Assembly (NCBI RefSeq): GCF_000359745.1
Contig: NZ_AQHN01000072.1
Span: 124,001 to 188,000, forward strand
From: Rhizobium freirei PRF 81
GTDB lineage: Bacteria > Pseudomonadota > Alphaproteobacteria > Rhizobiales > Rhizobiaceae
DNA: 64,000 bases
Reading direction: 5' to 3'
A model generated the notes under the pieces. That model had not been told where the DNA came from and did no database searches. It saw only the letters and a program-made list of their open reading frames with translations. The translations under genes and the position numbers were made by a program. This document shows, one piece after another, positions 25,750 through 34,223 of this stretch (positions are counted from its first letter, which is position 1; the number at the start of each line of letters is the position of its first letter).

Positions 25750-26219
25750 TCCTATTTGTCTTCAACCTCCTGCTTGCCATCGTCTGGGTTGCCATCACGG
25801 GCAGCGCGTCCTTCGTCAATCTTGTGTTTGGCTTCGTGCTGGCCGCGATCGCGCTTGCGGTCGTGCGGTCGTCCTATGACGGCGGGCTTTATCTTGGCCG
25901 CACGCGCCGGCTCCTTGCCCTGCTATTGCTGTTCCTATGCGAGCTTGCCAAATCGGCCTGGGCGGTTGCCGTTGCCGTCATGAGCCCGAAAATGGACGTC
26001 AAACCCGGGATCTTTGCCTTTCCCTTGACCGTCGACCGCGATTTCGAAATCACGCTGCTCGCCAATCTGATCACGCTGACGCCGGGCACTTTGTCGGTCG
26101 ACGTCTCCGACGATCGCAAGACCCTGTATGTGCATGCGCTCGATTGCTCCGACCCGGAAGCTATCAAGCGGAATATTGCCGATGGCTTCGAGCGCAGGAT
26201 CATGGAGGCTTTCCGATGA
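25746..26219 (+). CDS. mnhE: Na+(K+)/H+ antiporter subunit E
   Basis: A 157-residue subunit with an N-terminal membrane pair and a C-terminal soluble domain containing LITLTPGTLSVDVSDD and LYVHALDC, the conserved core of MnhE. The GTG start at 25746 overlaps the mnhD stop as GTGA, and no better start is available. Confidence 0.93.
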   Translation: MILFVFNLLLAIVWVAITGSASFVNLVFGFVLAAIALAVVRSSYDGGLYLGRTRRLLALLLLFLCELAKSAWAVAVAVMSPKMDVKPGIFAFPLTVDRDFEITLLANLITLTPGTLSVDVSDDRKTLYVHALDCSDPEAIKRNIADGFERRIMEAFR

Positions 26220-26593
26220 TCGCGGAATCCATCGTCTCGGCTGCGGCAATGGTGGCGCTCGGCATTCTGAGCCTTGCGTTTCTGTTCACGGTCTATCGGG
26301 TGGTTGCAGGTCCGACGCTGCCGGACCGAATCCTGGCGCTCGACATGCTGGTGGCTATCGCAATCGGCTTCATCGCGGTCATCGCCATCAAGACTGGCTT
26401 CTTGCTCTATATTGATATCGCTATTTCGCTCGGCCTTGTCGGCTTTCTCGCCACCGTCGCCTTCGCCCGGTTCGTTCTCACCCAGGCGCAGTCGGATGCC
26501 TCGAAGCAGCCCATCGATGGAGGAGGCAAAGGAAACGAATCGCTTCACAAGAAAACGCGCAAGCGCGCCAGACGACAGAAGGGAGCGCGGTAA
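26216..26593 (+). CDS. mnhF: Na+(K+)/H+ antiporter subunit F
   Basis: A 125-residue subunit with three membrane helices and the MnhF motif YRVVAGPTLPDRILALDML. The last 30 residues are lysine/arginine-rich (KKTRKRARRQ), a longer basic tail than usual for this roughly 90-residue family. It overlaps mnhE by 4 nt and mnhG by 1 nt. Confidence 0.93.
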   Translation: MIAESIVSAAAMVALGILSLAFLFTVYRVVAGPTLPDRILALDMLVAIAIGFIAVIAIKTGFLLYIDIAISLGLVGFLATVAFARFVLTQAQSDASKQPIDGGGKGNESLHKKTRKRARRQKGAR

Positions 26594-26958
26594 TGAATCT
26601 CGTTTGGGCTGTTGTCGTGGCGGTTATTCTGTTGGCCGGCGCATTGTTCTCGCTCATCGCCGCCATCGGTATCGTTCGCTTGCCTGACCTCTACAGCCGC
26701 ATGCATGCGGCATCGAAAGCCGGGACCGTTGGCTCCGGCCTCCTGCTACTTGCAGTCGGTATTCATTCGCAGGATCTGTCGATCCTGGCGCGGGCGCTGG
26801 CCGGATTTGTCTTCTTTGTGCTGACTGCGCCGATTGCAGCGCATCTTCTGGCACGCGCAGCGCATGAAGCCGGGTATCGGTTGACGCCACCTTCGATCCG
26901 AGATGAACTGCTAATACAGGGGCGAATCGCGAAACGCGGGTATAGAGAGAAGAGCTAA
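26593..26958 (+). CDS. mnhG: Na+(K+)/H+ antiporter subunit G
   Basis: A 121-residue final subunit of the Mrp/Pha complex, with the MnhG signature IGIVRLPDLYSRMHAASKAGT and three membrane segments. The start overlaps the mnhF stop (TAATG). The complete A-G set indicates a functional antiporter for Na+/K+ efflux and pH homeostasis. No obvious terminator follows. Confidence 0.94.
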   Translation: MNLVWAVVVAVILLAGALFSLIAAIGIVRLPDLYSRMHAASKAGTVGSGLLLLAVGIHSQDLSILARALAGFVFFVLTAPIAAHLLARAAHEAGYRLTPPSIRDELLIQGRIAKRGYREKS

Positions 26959-27487
26959 CAAACGCAGTGATTGAAGAATAAGCAACGGCAGTTCGCCTCT
27001 TTAGTTACCTGCTTTTTTGTAGATGAAATTTTTACGAAGAAATGTTCGGATTAAAAACTGGACATTTGGGTAAAGAGTGCTAATTCAGATTCAAGTAGAG
27101 TTCTGATGTTGCGTTAGTCTCAACCGGGTTTAAGCTCTCAATGCTTTTAACTTTCCTTAAGAAAAAGCTGAGCAAAACTTTCTTCCGGTTAAGGATTGGA
27201 GATCACTTTTCGTGATCGCTAATATGGATATCAGACGGTACGAGGCGGTTTTCTCCGTATGAGATCTAGGGGTGGATTTCTTGCGGTAAGAAACATGGCG
27301 TTATGCACCGTTTTTTGCCGGTGGCTGCTACGAATACGAGCAATACGTTTGCGCGGATTGCTCGGCGCTACGCTAACTTGGTGATCTACAGATTTCTGGG
27401 CTCAGCGCAGATCATATAGCAACGTTGTGCCTTGCGCGCTCCATTGAGCCGCGGCGCAGCAAGCAAGCCGATGAACAGGAGAACACA
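26959..27487. other. Long AT-rich leader/intergenic region upstream of mucR
   Basis: This 529-nt gap is clearly more AT-rich than the surrounding genes, especially 27000-27240. It contains the inverted repeat GATCAC-TTTTC-GTGATC at 27201-27217 and a wider CCTTAA/TTAAGG pair at 27154-27193. MucR/Ros proteins bind AT-rich DNA and autoregulate, so mucR control sites are expected here. A small RNA cannot be excluded. No convincing reading frame is present. Confidence 0.5.
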
Positions 27488-27919
27488 ATGTCAGATGCGG
27501 CCCTTGGCAACGGGCAGGAGTTGTTGGTTGAATTGACCGCCGATATCGTCGCGGCTTATGTCAGCAACCATGTTGTACCGGTCAGCGACCTTCCGAATTT
27601 GATTTCCGACGTACATTCCGCCTTGAGCAGCACTTCGGCCCCGGCTCCCGCCGTTGCCGTTGTTGAAAAGCAGAAGCCGGCCGTATCCGTCCGTAAATCG
27701 GTACAGGATGACCAGATCACTTGCTTGGAATGCGGTGGCAGCTTCAAGTCGCTGAAGCGCCATCTGATGACCCATCATGGCCTCTCGCCCGAAGAATACC
27801 GCGAGAAGTGGGATCTGGCTGCCGATTATCCGATGGTGGCGCCCGCCTATGCGGAAGCACGTTCTCGGCTTGCGAAGGAAATGGGCCTCGGCCAGCGCCG
27901 CAAGCGCGGCGGTCGCTAA
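27488..27919 (+). CDS. mucR: MucR/Ros family zinc-finger regulator
   Basis: A 143-residue transcriptional regulator, the exact size usual for rhizobial MucR. The prokaryotic Cys2His2 zinc finger is C79-x2-C82 with H92 and H96/97 (CLECGGSFKSLKRHLMTHH), followed by the conserved GLSPEEYREKWDL helix. MucR controls exopolysaccharide, motility and many other genes, and represses itself. The ATG at 27488 follows CAGGAGAACACA. Its position after the pha operon matches Sinorhizobium order as I recall it. Confidence 0.96.
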   Translation: MSDAALGNGQELLVELTADIVAAYVSNHVVPVSDLPNLISDVHSALSSTSAPAPAVAVVEKQKPAVSVRKSVQDDQITCLECGGSFKSLKRHLMTHHGLSPEEYREKWDLAADYPMVAPAYAEARSRLAKEMGLGQRRKRGGR

Positions 27920-27937
27920 GAGCCTTGGAAGGCTCCC

Positions 27938-27963
27938 AAAACCCGGCCTTCGGGCCGGGTTTT
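27938..27963 (+). terminator. Rho-independent terminator of mucR
   Basis: A perfect 11-bp stem (AAAACCCGGCC / GGCCGGGTTTT) closed by a stable TTCG tetraloop ends in T residues. It starts 19 nt after the mucR stop. Confidence 0.9.
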
Positions 27964-28083
27964 GGCAATAGCCGGCGGGCGACTGCTTAGATCGGCAAGA
28001 AGTCGACGGAACACCATGAGCGTGCCGTCGCTACCGTTCGCTTGGTTCCGAACGGAAAACAACTTCCCATTTTTGGTAAGTGC

Positions 28084-28506
28084 TCAGGCAGCGGCCCTGA
28101 TACGGGCCTCTTCGCGAATGCGCTTGATCATCGAGCGCAATCCGTTGGCGCGCTGCGACGAAAGATGCTCGACCAGCCCGATTTTCCCGAAAACGTCGAG
28201 CGCATCGAGCGCGGCGATTTCGGAGGCCGGCTTGCCGGAATAGGTCGCAAGCACGATCGCGACCAGTCCGCGCACGATATGCGCATCGGAATCGCCCTCG
28301 AAAGTCAATATCGGGTTCTCAGGATCGCCGGATGCGTGCGTGACGAGCCAGACCTGGCTCGCGCAGCCCTGCACCTTGTTTTCCAGCGTCCGCTTGTCAT
28401 CAGGCAGATCTGGCAGCGCCTTGCCGAGTTCGATCACGTAACGATAGCGATCCTCCCAGTCGTCCAGGAAGGAAAAGTCGTCGAAGATCTTCTCAAGCGC
28501 AGTCAT
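28084..28506 (-). CDS. sufE: SufE family sulfur acceptor
   Basis: A 140-residue protein of the SufE fold with the sulfur-accepting cysteine C48 in the ENKVQGCASQVW motif. SufE takes persulfide sulfur from the cysteine desulfurase SufS and passes it to the SufBCD Fe-S scaffold in the cytoplasm. It stands alone here; no suf operon is in the window. The C-terminal RANGLRSMIKRI segment is also typical. Confidence 0.92.
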   Translation of the reverse strand: MTALEKIFDDFSFLDDWEDRYRYVIELGKALPDLPDDKRTLENKVQGCASQVWLVTHASGDPENPILTFEGDSDAHIVRGLVAIVLATYSGKPASEIAALDALDVFGKIGLVEHLSSQRANGLRSMIKRIREEARIRAAA

Positions 28507-28582
28507 TATATCGGTCCAGTTTATCCATTCACCTTGGATATAGGCGAAACGGCAGGCAATTTGAACCCGCGACGAAAAAGAA

Positions 28583-28611
28583 CGCCGCGGCCCATGTTCG
28601 GGCTCGCGGCG
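28583..28611 (-). terminator. Terminator downstream of the DUF5330 gene
   Basis: The stem CGCCGCG / CGCGGCG continues through GCCC/GGGC to a 6-nt loop. On the minus strand it is followed by TTCTTTTTCG. It starts 26 nt after the stop of the leftward gene. Confidence 0.75.
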
Positions 28612-28636
28612 AGAAGGAGGGCAAGTTTAAAAAATG

Positions 28637-29113
28637 TCAGGTCCGCGGGCGCGGCATCGGCAGCGGTACGGAGTTGGGCAGCCGCACCGTTCCGGTCACG
28701 ACCACGTCGGCAGTCTCGGTCCCGAGAATGCGTTTTGCGGGCATCGGCTGCGTCGTGGCAGCGACCTGTTCTGCATTCACGCGCGCCGCCGCAGTGGCGG
28801 CAGAAGCGTTTGCAGACTGATCCTTGAAGTGGCGGCCGAGCATGTCATAGGCGACGCGGGCGCCGTCGCCGACCTGATATCCAAGGGCCGTCAGCGTTTC
28901 GCCGCCCTTGACGCAGACATCCGGCTTCTCGGTGCACATGGCGCCGACATATTGAACGACGCCGGAAGCGGCCGAAATCGCATCGGAAACCTGTAGCGTC
29001 GCTTCGCCAGCCGGGCGGGGAGCGCCGTCAGGCTTGGCAAAGATCGGCAGAAACATGAGAACCAGTGAGAACCAGAACCCTGCTCTAATCAGAAACCACA
29101 TGTCCTTGCCCAT
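28637..29113 (-). CDS. DUF5330 domain protein, membrane-anchored
   Basis: A 158-residue protein with an N-terminal signal anchor (MWFLIRAGFWFSLVLMFLP) characteristic of DUF5330 proteins of Rhizobiales, and a periplasmic part with two cysteines (AMCTEKPDVC). The C-terminus is proline/arginine-rich. The function is unknown. The start could be the ATG at 29113 or the one at 29101. The first is preceded directly by GAGAGG; the second follows AAGGAC. Confidence 0.76.
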   Translation of the reverse strand: MGKDMWFLIRAGFWFSLVLMFLPIFAKPDGAPRPAGEATLQVSDAISAASGVVQYVGAMCTEKPDVCVKGGETLTALGYQVGDGARVAYDMLGRHFKDQSANASAATAAARVNAEQVAATTQPMPAKRILGTETADVVVTGTVRLPNSVPLPMPRPRT

Positions 29114-29554
29114 CCTCTCTGTCGTTCGGCGCAGTCGCCGATTCGGACTTCATCCGTCCGATGTGGCTTGAAACCTATCCGGCAGAGGACAACATCGCTT
29201 TTCAAAATTCGGCGGCTTTTTCGGCGAATTTGATTCAAATTTTAGCTTTCCGAATTCGAGCCGCTTTTAGATCAAATTGTAGCGATTGATGTTAAGCATG
29301 TCTCGCCCTATCCCGTTGATATGCAGGCTATTGCGAGCTTCGGCCTTGTTGCAAAAGTTAACGCTCAGCGGAAATATGAATAAAATCCGCTGCTTACCCG
29401 CTGTTAACCACAAAAAACAAAGGTCTCGCATTCTGCGCCAAAACGGGATTTTGCAGCCATTTCGGCTGATCGGCGGGTTCTCTTTTTATTCTTTCCTTAA
29501 GTCGCGAAGGCCTATTGTGCAGTCCAATAAGTGACCGTTTTGACGGGTTGTAGT
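29114..29554. other. Intergenic region between divergent DUF5330 and divJ genes
   Basis: This 441-nt AT-rich gap has CcrM (GANTC) sites at 29140-29144 and 29232-29236 and several TTAA-containing stretches near 29293, 29358 and 29404 that could be CtrA half-sites. Cell-cycle control of divJ would be consistent with these, but the spacing of a full CtrA box is not evident. Confidence 0.45.
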
Positions 29555-31108
29555 GTGCGCGTATTGAGTGACATGGCTGTCGGGGCTGTAGCCTTCGTAG
29601 ACCGGGTGAGCGGAAGCTGGCTCTCCGGCACGAGCGGAAATGGCGAGGTCCGGGCGCAGGAGCTGACGATCCTGCGTCGGCTGGCGCTTGCCTCCTCGGT
29701 AGCGCTTTTTGCAGTTCCTGCAGGGCTCTCCTTCATTACCAGCCCCGCAGTTGCTTTGCCCGCAGGCGTTGCCACGGTTTGCGCCGCTTTCCTGTTTTCG
29801 GCAGTCGGCAGCATCGCGCTGTCGCGCCAGCGGCCCGCTTCCCAATCTGCCGAGGCTGTCATCGTCGAGCATCGCGACCTGATGCTGGAGGCCGCCTTCG
29901 GCCTAGTCCTGCTTCTCGACCCGCAGGGGAACGTCACCACCGTTGGTGGTCGTGACCGGCCGGAATTCCTGAGCTGGATGCGCGATCCGACGGGCCGTGG
30001 CCTTATCGAGCAGATTCACGTATCGGACCGGATCGTATTTCTGCAGGCCATCGATGCGCTTCGCCAGGGCGGGGACGCATTCTGTGTCGACCTGCGCCTG
30101 GAGCGCTCCGCCGTTATCGGTAGCGATCAGCAATTCGTCCATGTTCGTGTGGAGCTGACGGCGCGGCGCGATGCCGAAGGACGCCTGACGGCAATCGTCG
30201 GCCAGTTGCGCGACATATCGCAGGATCAGCAGCTTCGCGAGGATGCCGCGCGCAAGACGGCGGAAGCGGAATCGGCCAATGACGCCAAGTCGCGTTTCCT
30301 TGCAGCCGTCAGCCATGAGCTGCGTACGCCGCTCAATGCGATCCTCGGCTTTTCCGATATCCTCAGCGGCGAATATTTCGGCAAGTTGGAAAACAACCGC
30401 CAGCGCGAATATGTCAGCCTGATACGCCAGTCCGGTGCCCATCTGCTGTCGGTGGTCAACACCATGCTCGACATGAGCAAGATCGAGGCCGGCCGTTATG
30501 AACTGCTGATGGAAGCCTTCTCGATCGAGGATTCCATTGCCACATGCGAAGCCATGCTGGCGCTGCAGGCCAAGGAAAAGGGGCTGACCTTGTCGAGCCG
30601 GGTCCAGCGCGGCCTTGGAGACATCGTCGCCGATCAGCGCGCCATCCAGCAGATCCTGATCAACCTCGTCGGCAATGCCATCAAATTCACCGACGCCGGC
30701 GGCGCGGTCACCGTCGATGCGGCATTGGCGGACGGCATGCTGAAGCTCTCGGTCGGAGATACCGGCATCGGTATCGCCAGCGAGCGGCTGGCCTCGCTGG
30801 GGCAGCCCTTCGTGCAGATCCAGAACGATTACACGCGCCGCTATGCCGGCACTGGCCTTGGCCTCTCGCTCGTCAAGGGCCTCGTCGCCCTGCACGGCGG
30901 AAGCTTCAATATAGCCAGTTCGCCGGGCGAGGGCACGGTGATCACGATTCTTATTCCGTTCGACGGTTCGGGCGTCACGGCTGTGCAACAGCCTGTGGAT
31001 GTCAATCGTCCTGTCGATTTTCCGCCGCGCCTGAAACATACAGTGGAGATAAGTGAAGGGCGAAAAGAGGAAGGGATGGATGGCGCCGCAAAAGCGAAAA
31101 TCGCCTAA
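29555..31108 (+). CDS. divJ: DivJ-type PAS sensor histidine kinase
   Basis: A protein of about 517 residues with two N-terminal hydrophobic helices, a PAS-like domain, and a kinase core. The H-box is FLAAVSHELRTPLNAILGFS (His about 254) and the following segment is DMSKIEAGRYEL. The N-box is NLVGNAIKFTD, and ATP-lid glycines are present (DTGIGI, GTGLGL). The H-box neighbourhood matches the DivJ/PleC group that acts on DivK. Its position beside mucR also matches the Sinorhizobium divJ locus as I recall it. The start is uncertain: GTG 29531, GTG 29555 or ATG 29573. Confidence 0.78.
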   Translation: MRVLSDMAVGAVAFVDRVSGSWLSGTSGNGEVRAQELTILRRLALASSVALFAVPAGLSFITSPAVALPAGVATVCAAFLFSAVGSIALSRQRPASQSAEAVIVEHRDLMLEAAFGLVLLLDPQGNVTTVGGRDRPEFLSWMRDPTGRGLIEQIHVSDRIVFLQAIDALRQGGDAFCVDLRLERSAVIGSDQQFVHVRVELTARRDAEGRLTAIVGQLRDISQDQQLREDAARKTAEAESANDAKSRFLAAVSHELRTPLNAILGFSDILSGEYFGKLENNRQREYVSLIRQSGAHLLSVVNTMLDMSKIEAGRYELLMEAFSIEDSIATCEAMLALQAKEKGLTLSSRVQRGLGDIVADQRAIQQILINLVGNAIKFTDAGGAVTVDAALADGMLKLSVGDTGIGIASERLASLGQPFVQIQNDYTRRYAGTGLGLSLVKGLVALHGGSFNIASSPGEGTVITILIPFDGSGVTAVQQPVDVNRPVDFPPRLKHTVEISEGRKEEGMDGAAKAKIA

Positions 31109-32096
31109 GGGAAGAGGCAAGGGCAAGCGCAAGCAGCCCGGGTTCGCTTCTCGCGGAGTGGTCGCCCTGGGTAGCCTCAGCCTGCGTGGCGGCACGGCGC
31201 TTGGCGGTCTTGGCCTGCGCGGAGCTGGCGCGTTCGCAGGCCTGATCGGCAGCGCAGTCGGTCGCCATCCTGCCATTGCCGGCGGCATTGCTCTCTTTCT
31301 CGGGGTTTTCGGTTTCGTGACGGCAAATGCGCTCTGGTATCAGCCGGGCACGCATCCATCGCCCTTGCTGCGCACCCGCGATCCCGCGTCTCCCTATCAG
31401 ATCCCTGGCCGCAAATCATTCCTCCATGCCCAGCAGGCCGATGCCGGCAATGTCACGACGTTCCGCATCGAACGACAGGATTCGACCGCTGCTGCGCCTG
31501 CGACCGGCAGGCCATCGGCGAACACATCCGCCGCGCCATCGAAGCTGATTGCCGACGTGCAAGCCGAACTCATCCGCCATGGCCTCTATGATGGCGCCGC
31601 AGACGGCGTGCCGGGATCGCGAACGACAGCTGCTATTCTTTTCTTTCAAGAGGCGTCCGGCCTGCCGCAGACAGGTGCACCGACAGCCGAGCTTCTGACT
31701 GCCCTGAAAGCCAGCAACGCTGCCGGCTCTCCGCCGGCAGCGGTCAACAAGGCAAGCATCGCGGCGATCCCCGCGCAGCGTCCGATCAATGTCTCCGCAA
31801 CGGCTGATGCCATCGATCCGGTCGCCACCGCCATCCAGAACGCCGAGAAAAACATGAGGACGGGCGCTGTCGCGCCGAAGCCCGTGTCGGGCGATGCGGT
31901 CACCAAGGTCAACATGGTCATGCAGATCCAGAAGGGCCTGAGCAATATCGCCTATAGCAATGTCAGCATCGACGGCGTGGCCGGCGAGCAGACGAAAGCC
32001 GCCATCCGCCGGTTCCAGAAGCACTATCGCCTGCCGGAGACCGGCGAGCCGAACATGGCCGTGCTGAAGAAGCTGCAGGATATCGGCGCGCTTTGA
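31080..32096 (+). CDS. Membrane protein with two peptidoglycan-binding domains
   Basis: A 338-residue protein with a strongly basic cytoplasmic N-terminus (residues 1-30), one transmembrane helix (about 64-84) and a periplasmic part. That part has two PG_binding_1 domains, at about 156-205 (AELIRHGLYDGAADGVPG) and 280-335 (GVAGEQTKAAIRRFQKHY), separated by an Ala/Pro-rich linker. GAGGAAGGG at 31067-31075 sets the ATG at 31080, so it overlaps the end of divJ by 29 nt and is co-transcribed with it. It probably tethers the inner membrane to the wall. Confidence 0.85.
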   Translation: MAPQKRKSPKGRGKGKRKQPGFASRGVVALGSLSLRGGTALGGLGLRGAGAFAGLIGSAVGRHPAIAGGIALFLGVFGFVTANALWYQPGTHPSPLLRTRDPASPYQIPGRKSFLHAQQADAGNVTTFRIERQDSTAAAPATGRPSANTSAAPSKLIADVQAELIRHGLYDGAADGVPGSRTTAAILFFQEASGLPQTGAPTAELLTALKASNAAGSPPAAVNKASIAAIPAQRPINVSATADAIDPVATAIQNAEKNMRTGAVAPKPVSGDAVTKVNMVMQIQKGLSNIAYSNVSIDGVAGEQTKAAIRRFQKHYRLPETGEPNMAVLKKLQDIGAL

Positions 32097-32144
32097 TCCA
32101 CCGCCTCAATTGCCTCGCTCGCCGCTCGCCGCTATAGCTCGGCC

Positions 32145-32504
32145 ATGAGATTGCGCAGCGACATCTTTGTTTCCGCCATGACCCGCCGTCTGTTTGCACG
32201 GGGCGATTTCGCTGCGGTTGAACGCAAGGGCGAGGAGCAGGCGGGGGCGATCTTCATTCGTCAGCGCTTCCGCGATGGGCTGGAGACTCTTTATGCGCCT
32301 GCGCCGCAGAGCCTGTTTGACGGGAAAGAGGGTGGGGGACGACTGTTCGAAATCCGCATCGACCGCAAAGAGCCGGCCGAAATCCGCGAAACGCTCGATC
32401 GCGAGCTGAAATTCGACCCGGATCTGTGGATCGTCGAGCTGGAAGCGGACGATATAGGCGAGATCGTGCCCTTGGCCGAAACACGGCCCAATCCCTTGGG
32501 CTGA
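32145..32504 (+). CDS. DUF1491 family protein
   Basis: A 119-residue cytoplasmic protein with the DUF1491 pattern: VSAMTRRLFARGDFAAVERK, GAIFIRQRF and a C-terminal DPDLWIVELE. The function is unknown; the family occurs in alphaproteobacteria. It follows the peptidoglycan-binding protein by 48 nt in the same direction and converges with DUF2336, with 6 nt between the stop codons. Confidence 0.85.
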   Translation: MRLRSDIFVSAMTRRLFARGDFAAVERKGEEQAGAIFIRQRFRDGLETLYAPAPQSLFDGKEGGGRLFEIRIDRKEPAEIRETLDRELKFDPDLWIVELEADDIGEIVPLAETRPNPLG

Positions 32505-32510
32505 CGGCTG

Positions 32511-33455
32511 CTATCGCTTGCTTGCCACTCTCAATTCGCGGATCGAACCGGATTTGGCGCCGAACAGCGGAGCGACAGGGCGCGCCGCGATGCTGTCCTG
32601 CGGAAGATAGGTATAGCTGTCGGCGCGACGCCATGCTTCGACACGCGTCTGGCTTTCTTCGGCATCGATGTCGTCAAGCACCAGCCATGCCCGGCTGACG
32701 CTGCCATGCTGTTCTGCCAGATGCGGATAAAAGCGTTCTAGCGAATAGACGGCGTCTGCAATACCCATGCCGAGGCTGACGAGCGTCACGGCCAGTTGCT
32801 GCCCTGATGTGTCGAGCATGATACGTTCCGCCAGCCAATAGCTTGAGGACAGCGCATCGGCGAGTGTTTTTGCGAATTGCTGTGCATCGCGCTCCCGAGC
32901 GAAGCGGACGAGCAGAGCCTCCTGCATTTCGTCGAGGCTGCGCAGCCCGAGGCGGTCCCTGTCGTCGCGAACCAGATGACGTGCAACCTGCTTGATCTGC
33001 AGACGCAAGGATTCTTCCCGCGCCAGCCTGTCGGCTTCGACCGTATCGACCTTCGGCGGAAGTGCATTCGCCGCGGCGTCCGGCACGGTCACGCCGCGAT
33101 CGGGCTCGGCCCGATGCAGGCCGACCAAAGCGTCGATGACCTTGGGTGACAGCGACGGTCTGCTGACGATCGCGCGCGCATGGGCTGCGCCCTGCGTGCG
33201 GGCGATGGTGATGAGGGTGTCGTCGTCGATCGCCTGCGAACTGGTGAGGAAGGGGGCGGCGATGGCGATCGGCTGGCAGCCGATGAAGAGGGCGACGGCC
33301 TGCGGCACTGTCGCACATTGGGACAGGGCGGCCACGGCCTGGCGCTTCGCCTCGTCGGAGGAAGCCTGGAATACCGGCGTGAAGAGCTCGGCAAATTGCC
33401 GAAGTGCGGATTTGGATGGATGGCCCATGCCTTCGAAGCTGGTGATCGTTGCCAT
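32511..33455 (-). CDS. DUF2336 domain protein
   Basis: A 314-residue protein of the alphaproteobacterial DUF2336 family: a HEAT-like helical N-terminal half (residues 1-130, with ALVGLHRAEPDRGV) and a second helical region (150-260). No catalytic motif is visible. The start at 33455 is supported by AAGGACG. The ATG overlaps the stop codon of a possible small upstream ORF (TGATG). Related proteins have been linked to signalling and cell-cycle control elsewhere, which is not evidence for this one. Confidence 0.82.
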   Translation of the reverse strand: MATITSFEGMGHPSKSALRQFAELFTPVFQASSDEAKRQAVAALSQCATVPQAVALFIGCQPIAIAAPFLTSSQAIDDDTLITIARTQGAAHARAIVSRPSLSPKVIDALVGLHRAEPDRGVTVPDAAANALPPKVDTVEADRLAREESLRLQIKQVARHLVRDDRDRLGLRSLDEMQEALLVRFARERDAQQFAKTLADALSSSYWLAERIMLDTSGQQLAVTLVSLGMGIADAVYSLERFYPHLAEQHGSVSRAWLVLDDIDAEESQTRVEAWRRADSYTYLPQDSIAARPVAPLFGAKSGSIRELRVASKR

Positions 33456-33667
33456 CAGAACCACGTCCTTCTTACGGACAGTCGCAGGCTCTTCAAGGTC
33501 TCGAAACCGGTCACGCACGCCAACACCCATACTGATACGCTGAACAAAAACGCAGGGAGCCGGATCGTCGACCGCCGATACTGCCGCACCACTTTCCGTT
33601 CGCGCCGAATGACACTTCCCTGAACCGGAGCATCCTCGGCGGCGATTGTCGAAATGGGGATAGACAC
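33455..33667 (-). CDS. Possible small membrane protein, translationally coupled to DUF2336
   Basis: A 70-codon frame starts with GTG at 33667 after AAGGACGGTC (5-nt spacing) and ends in TGA overlapping the DUF2336 ATG (TGATG). The protein has a basic middle (RRERKVVRQYRRS) and one candidate membrane helix (LPAFLFSVSVWVLACVTG). About 70 percent of third codon positions are G or C, which fits coding sequence. I recognise no family. The start signal and coupling make it worth listing, but it may be untranslated leader. Confidence 0.35.
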   Translation of the reverse strand: MSIPISTIAAEDAPVQGSVIRRERKVVRQYRRSTIRLPAFLFSVSVWVLACVTGFETLKSLRLSVRRTWF

Positions 33668-33968
33668 GACCGTCCTTGTCTGGCTTTCGGGAAAGACTAA
33701 GGCCGGTTCGGTTAATGGTTCGTGAAAACTTTATTAAAATCCGAATAAAAATTGCGCGTAAAGCTTGCGCGATGGCGAGCATCGGAACTTCGCTGGATGA
33801 GATGCCCTACAGGGGAGAGGCTGCGTTAGAGCAGGCTTTTGCTTCAGGAGTATTAGGCCCATATTTCAACCTATGCGGGCTCTCCCGAGCTTGGCGTATT
33901 TGCTGCGCCGACCGCTGCCGTAAGAGACATTCTTGATGCAGTGGGAACTAGAACCGTGTGGATGCGGG
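33668..33968. other. Intergenic region
   Basis: This 301-nt region contains an AT-rich stretch at 33712-33752 (TTAATGG, TTTATTAAAATCC) that probably holds the promoter of the leftward DUF2336 transcript. I see no gene or strong hairpin. Confidence 0.4.
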
Positions 33969-34175
33969 CTAGATGCCCCGATACTCGCGCAACGCCGCGA
34001 GGAGCTTTTCCGAGGTGTTGTAGCCGGATTGAAAAAGGCCGAGTGCTGCCGTCGCGGCGAACTGGGCTTCGGCACTTTTGATGTCGATTCGCCTCTCCTG
34101 GCACCATTTATCGAGCGCGCCGCGCAGGACAATGATATCCTCTGGAGAGAAGATGGAGTTGCCCGCAGCAAACAT
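33969..34175 (-). CDS. Small hypothetical protein (68 aa)
   Basis: A 68-residue predicted helical protein starting at the ATG at 34175 (MFAAGNSIFSPEDIIVLRGA), with GAGGG upstream. It contains WCQERRID and a C-terminal SEKLLAALREYRGI. The compact amphipathic helices suggest a small cytoplasmic protein. I do not recognise a named family, although its even composition and clear start suggest a real gene. An extension to 34271 runs through the AT-rich control region and is unlikely. Confidence 0.62.
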   Translation of the reverse strand: MFAAGNSIFSPEDIIVLRGALDKWCQERRIDIKSAEAQFAATAALGLFQSGYNTSEKLLAALREYRGI

Positions 34176-34223
34176 GTGTTGCCCTCGATTGCCGGCCTTA
34201 CAATACGTTAATTTTTCGTGATC

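Noticed and set aside
29286..29534. An 82-codon plus-strand frame whose stop overlaps a GTG that could start divJ (GTGA)
   Set aside because: The composition is AT-rich and unlike neighbouring genes, there is no ribosome binding site, and the translation has no family-like features. It is more likely promoter or leader DNA of divJ.
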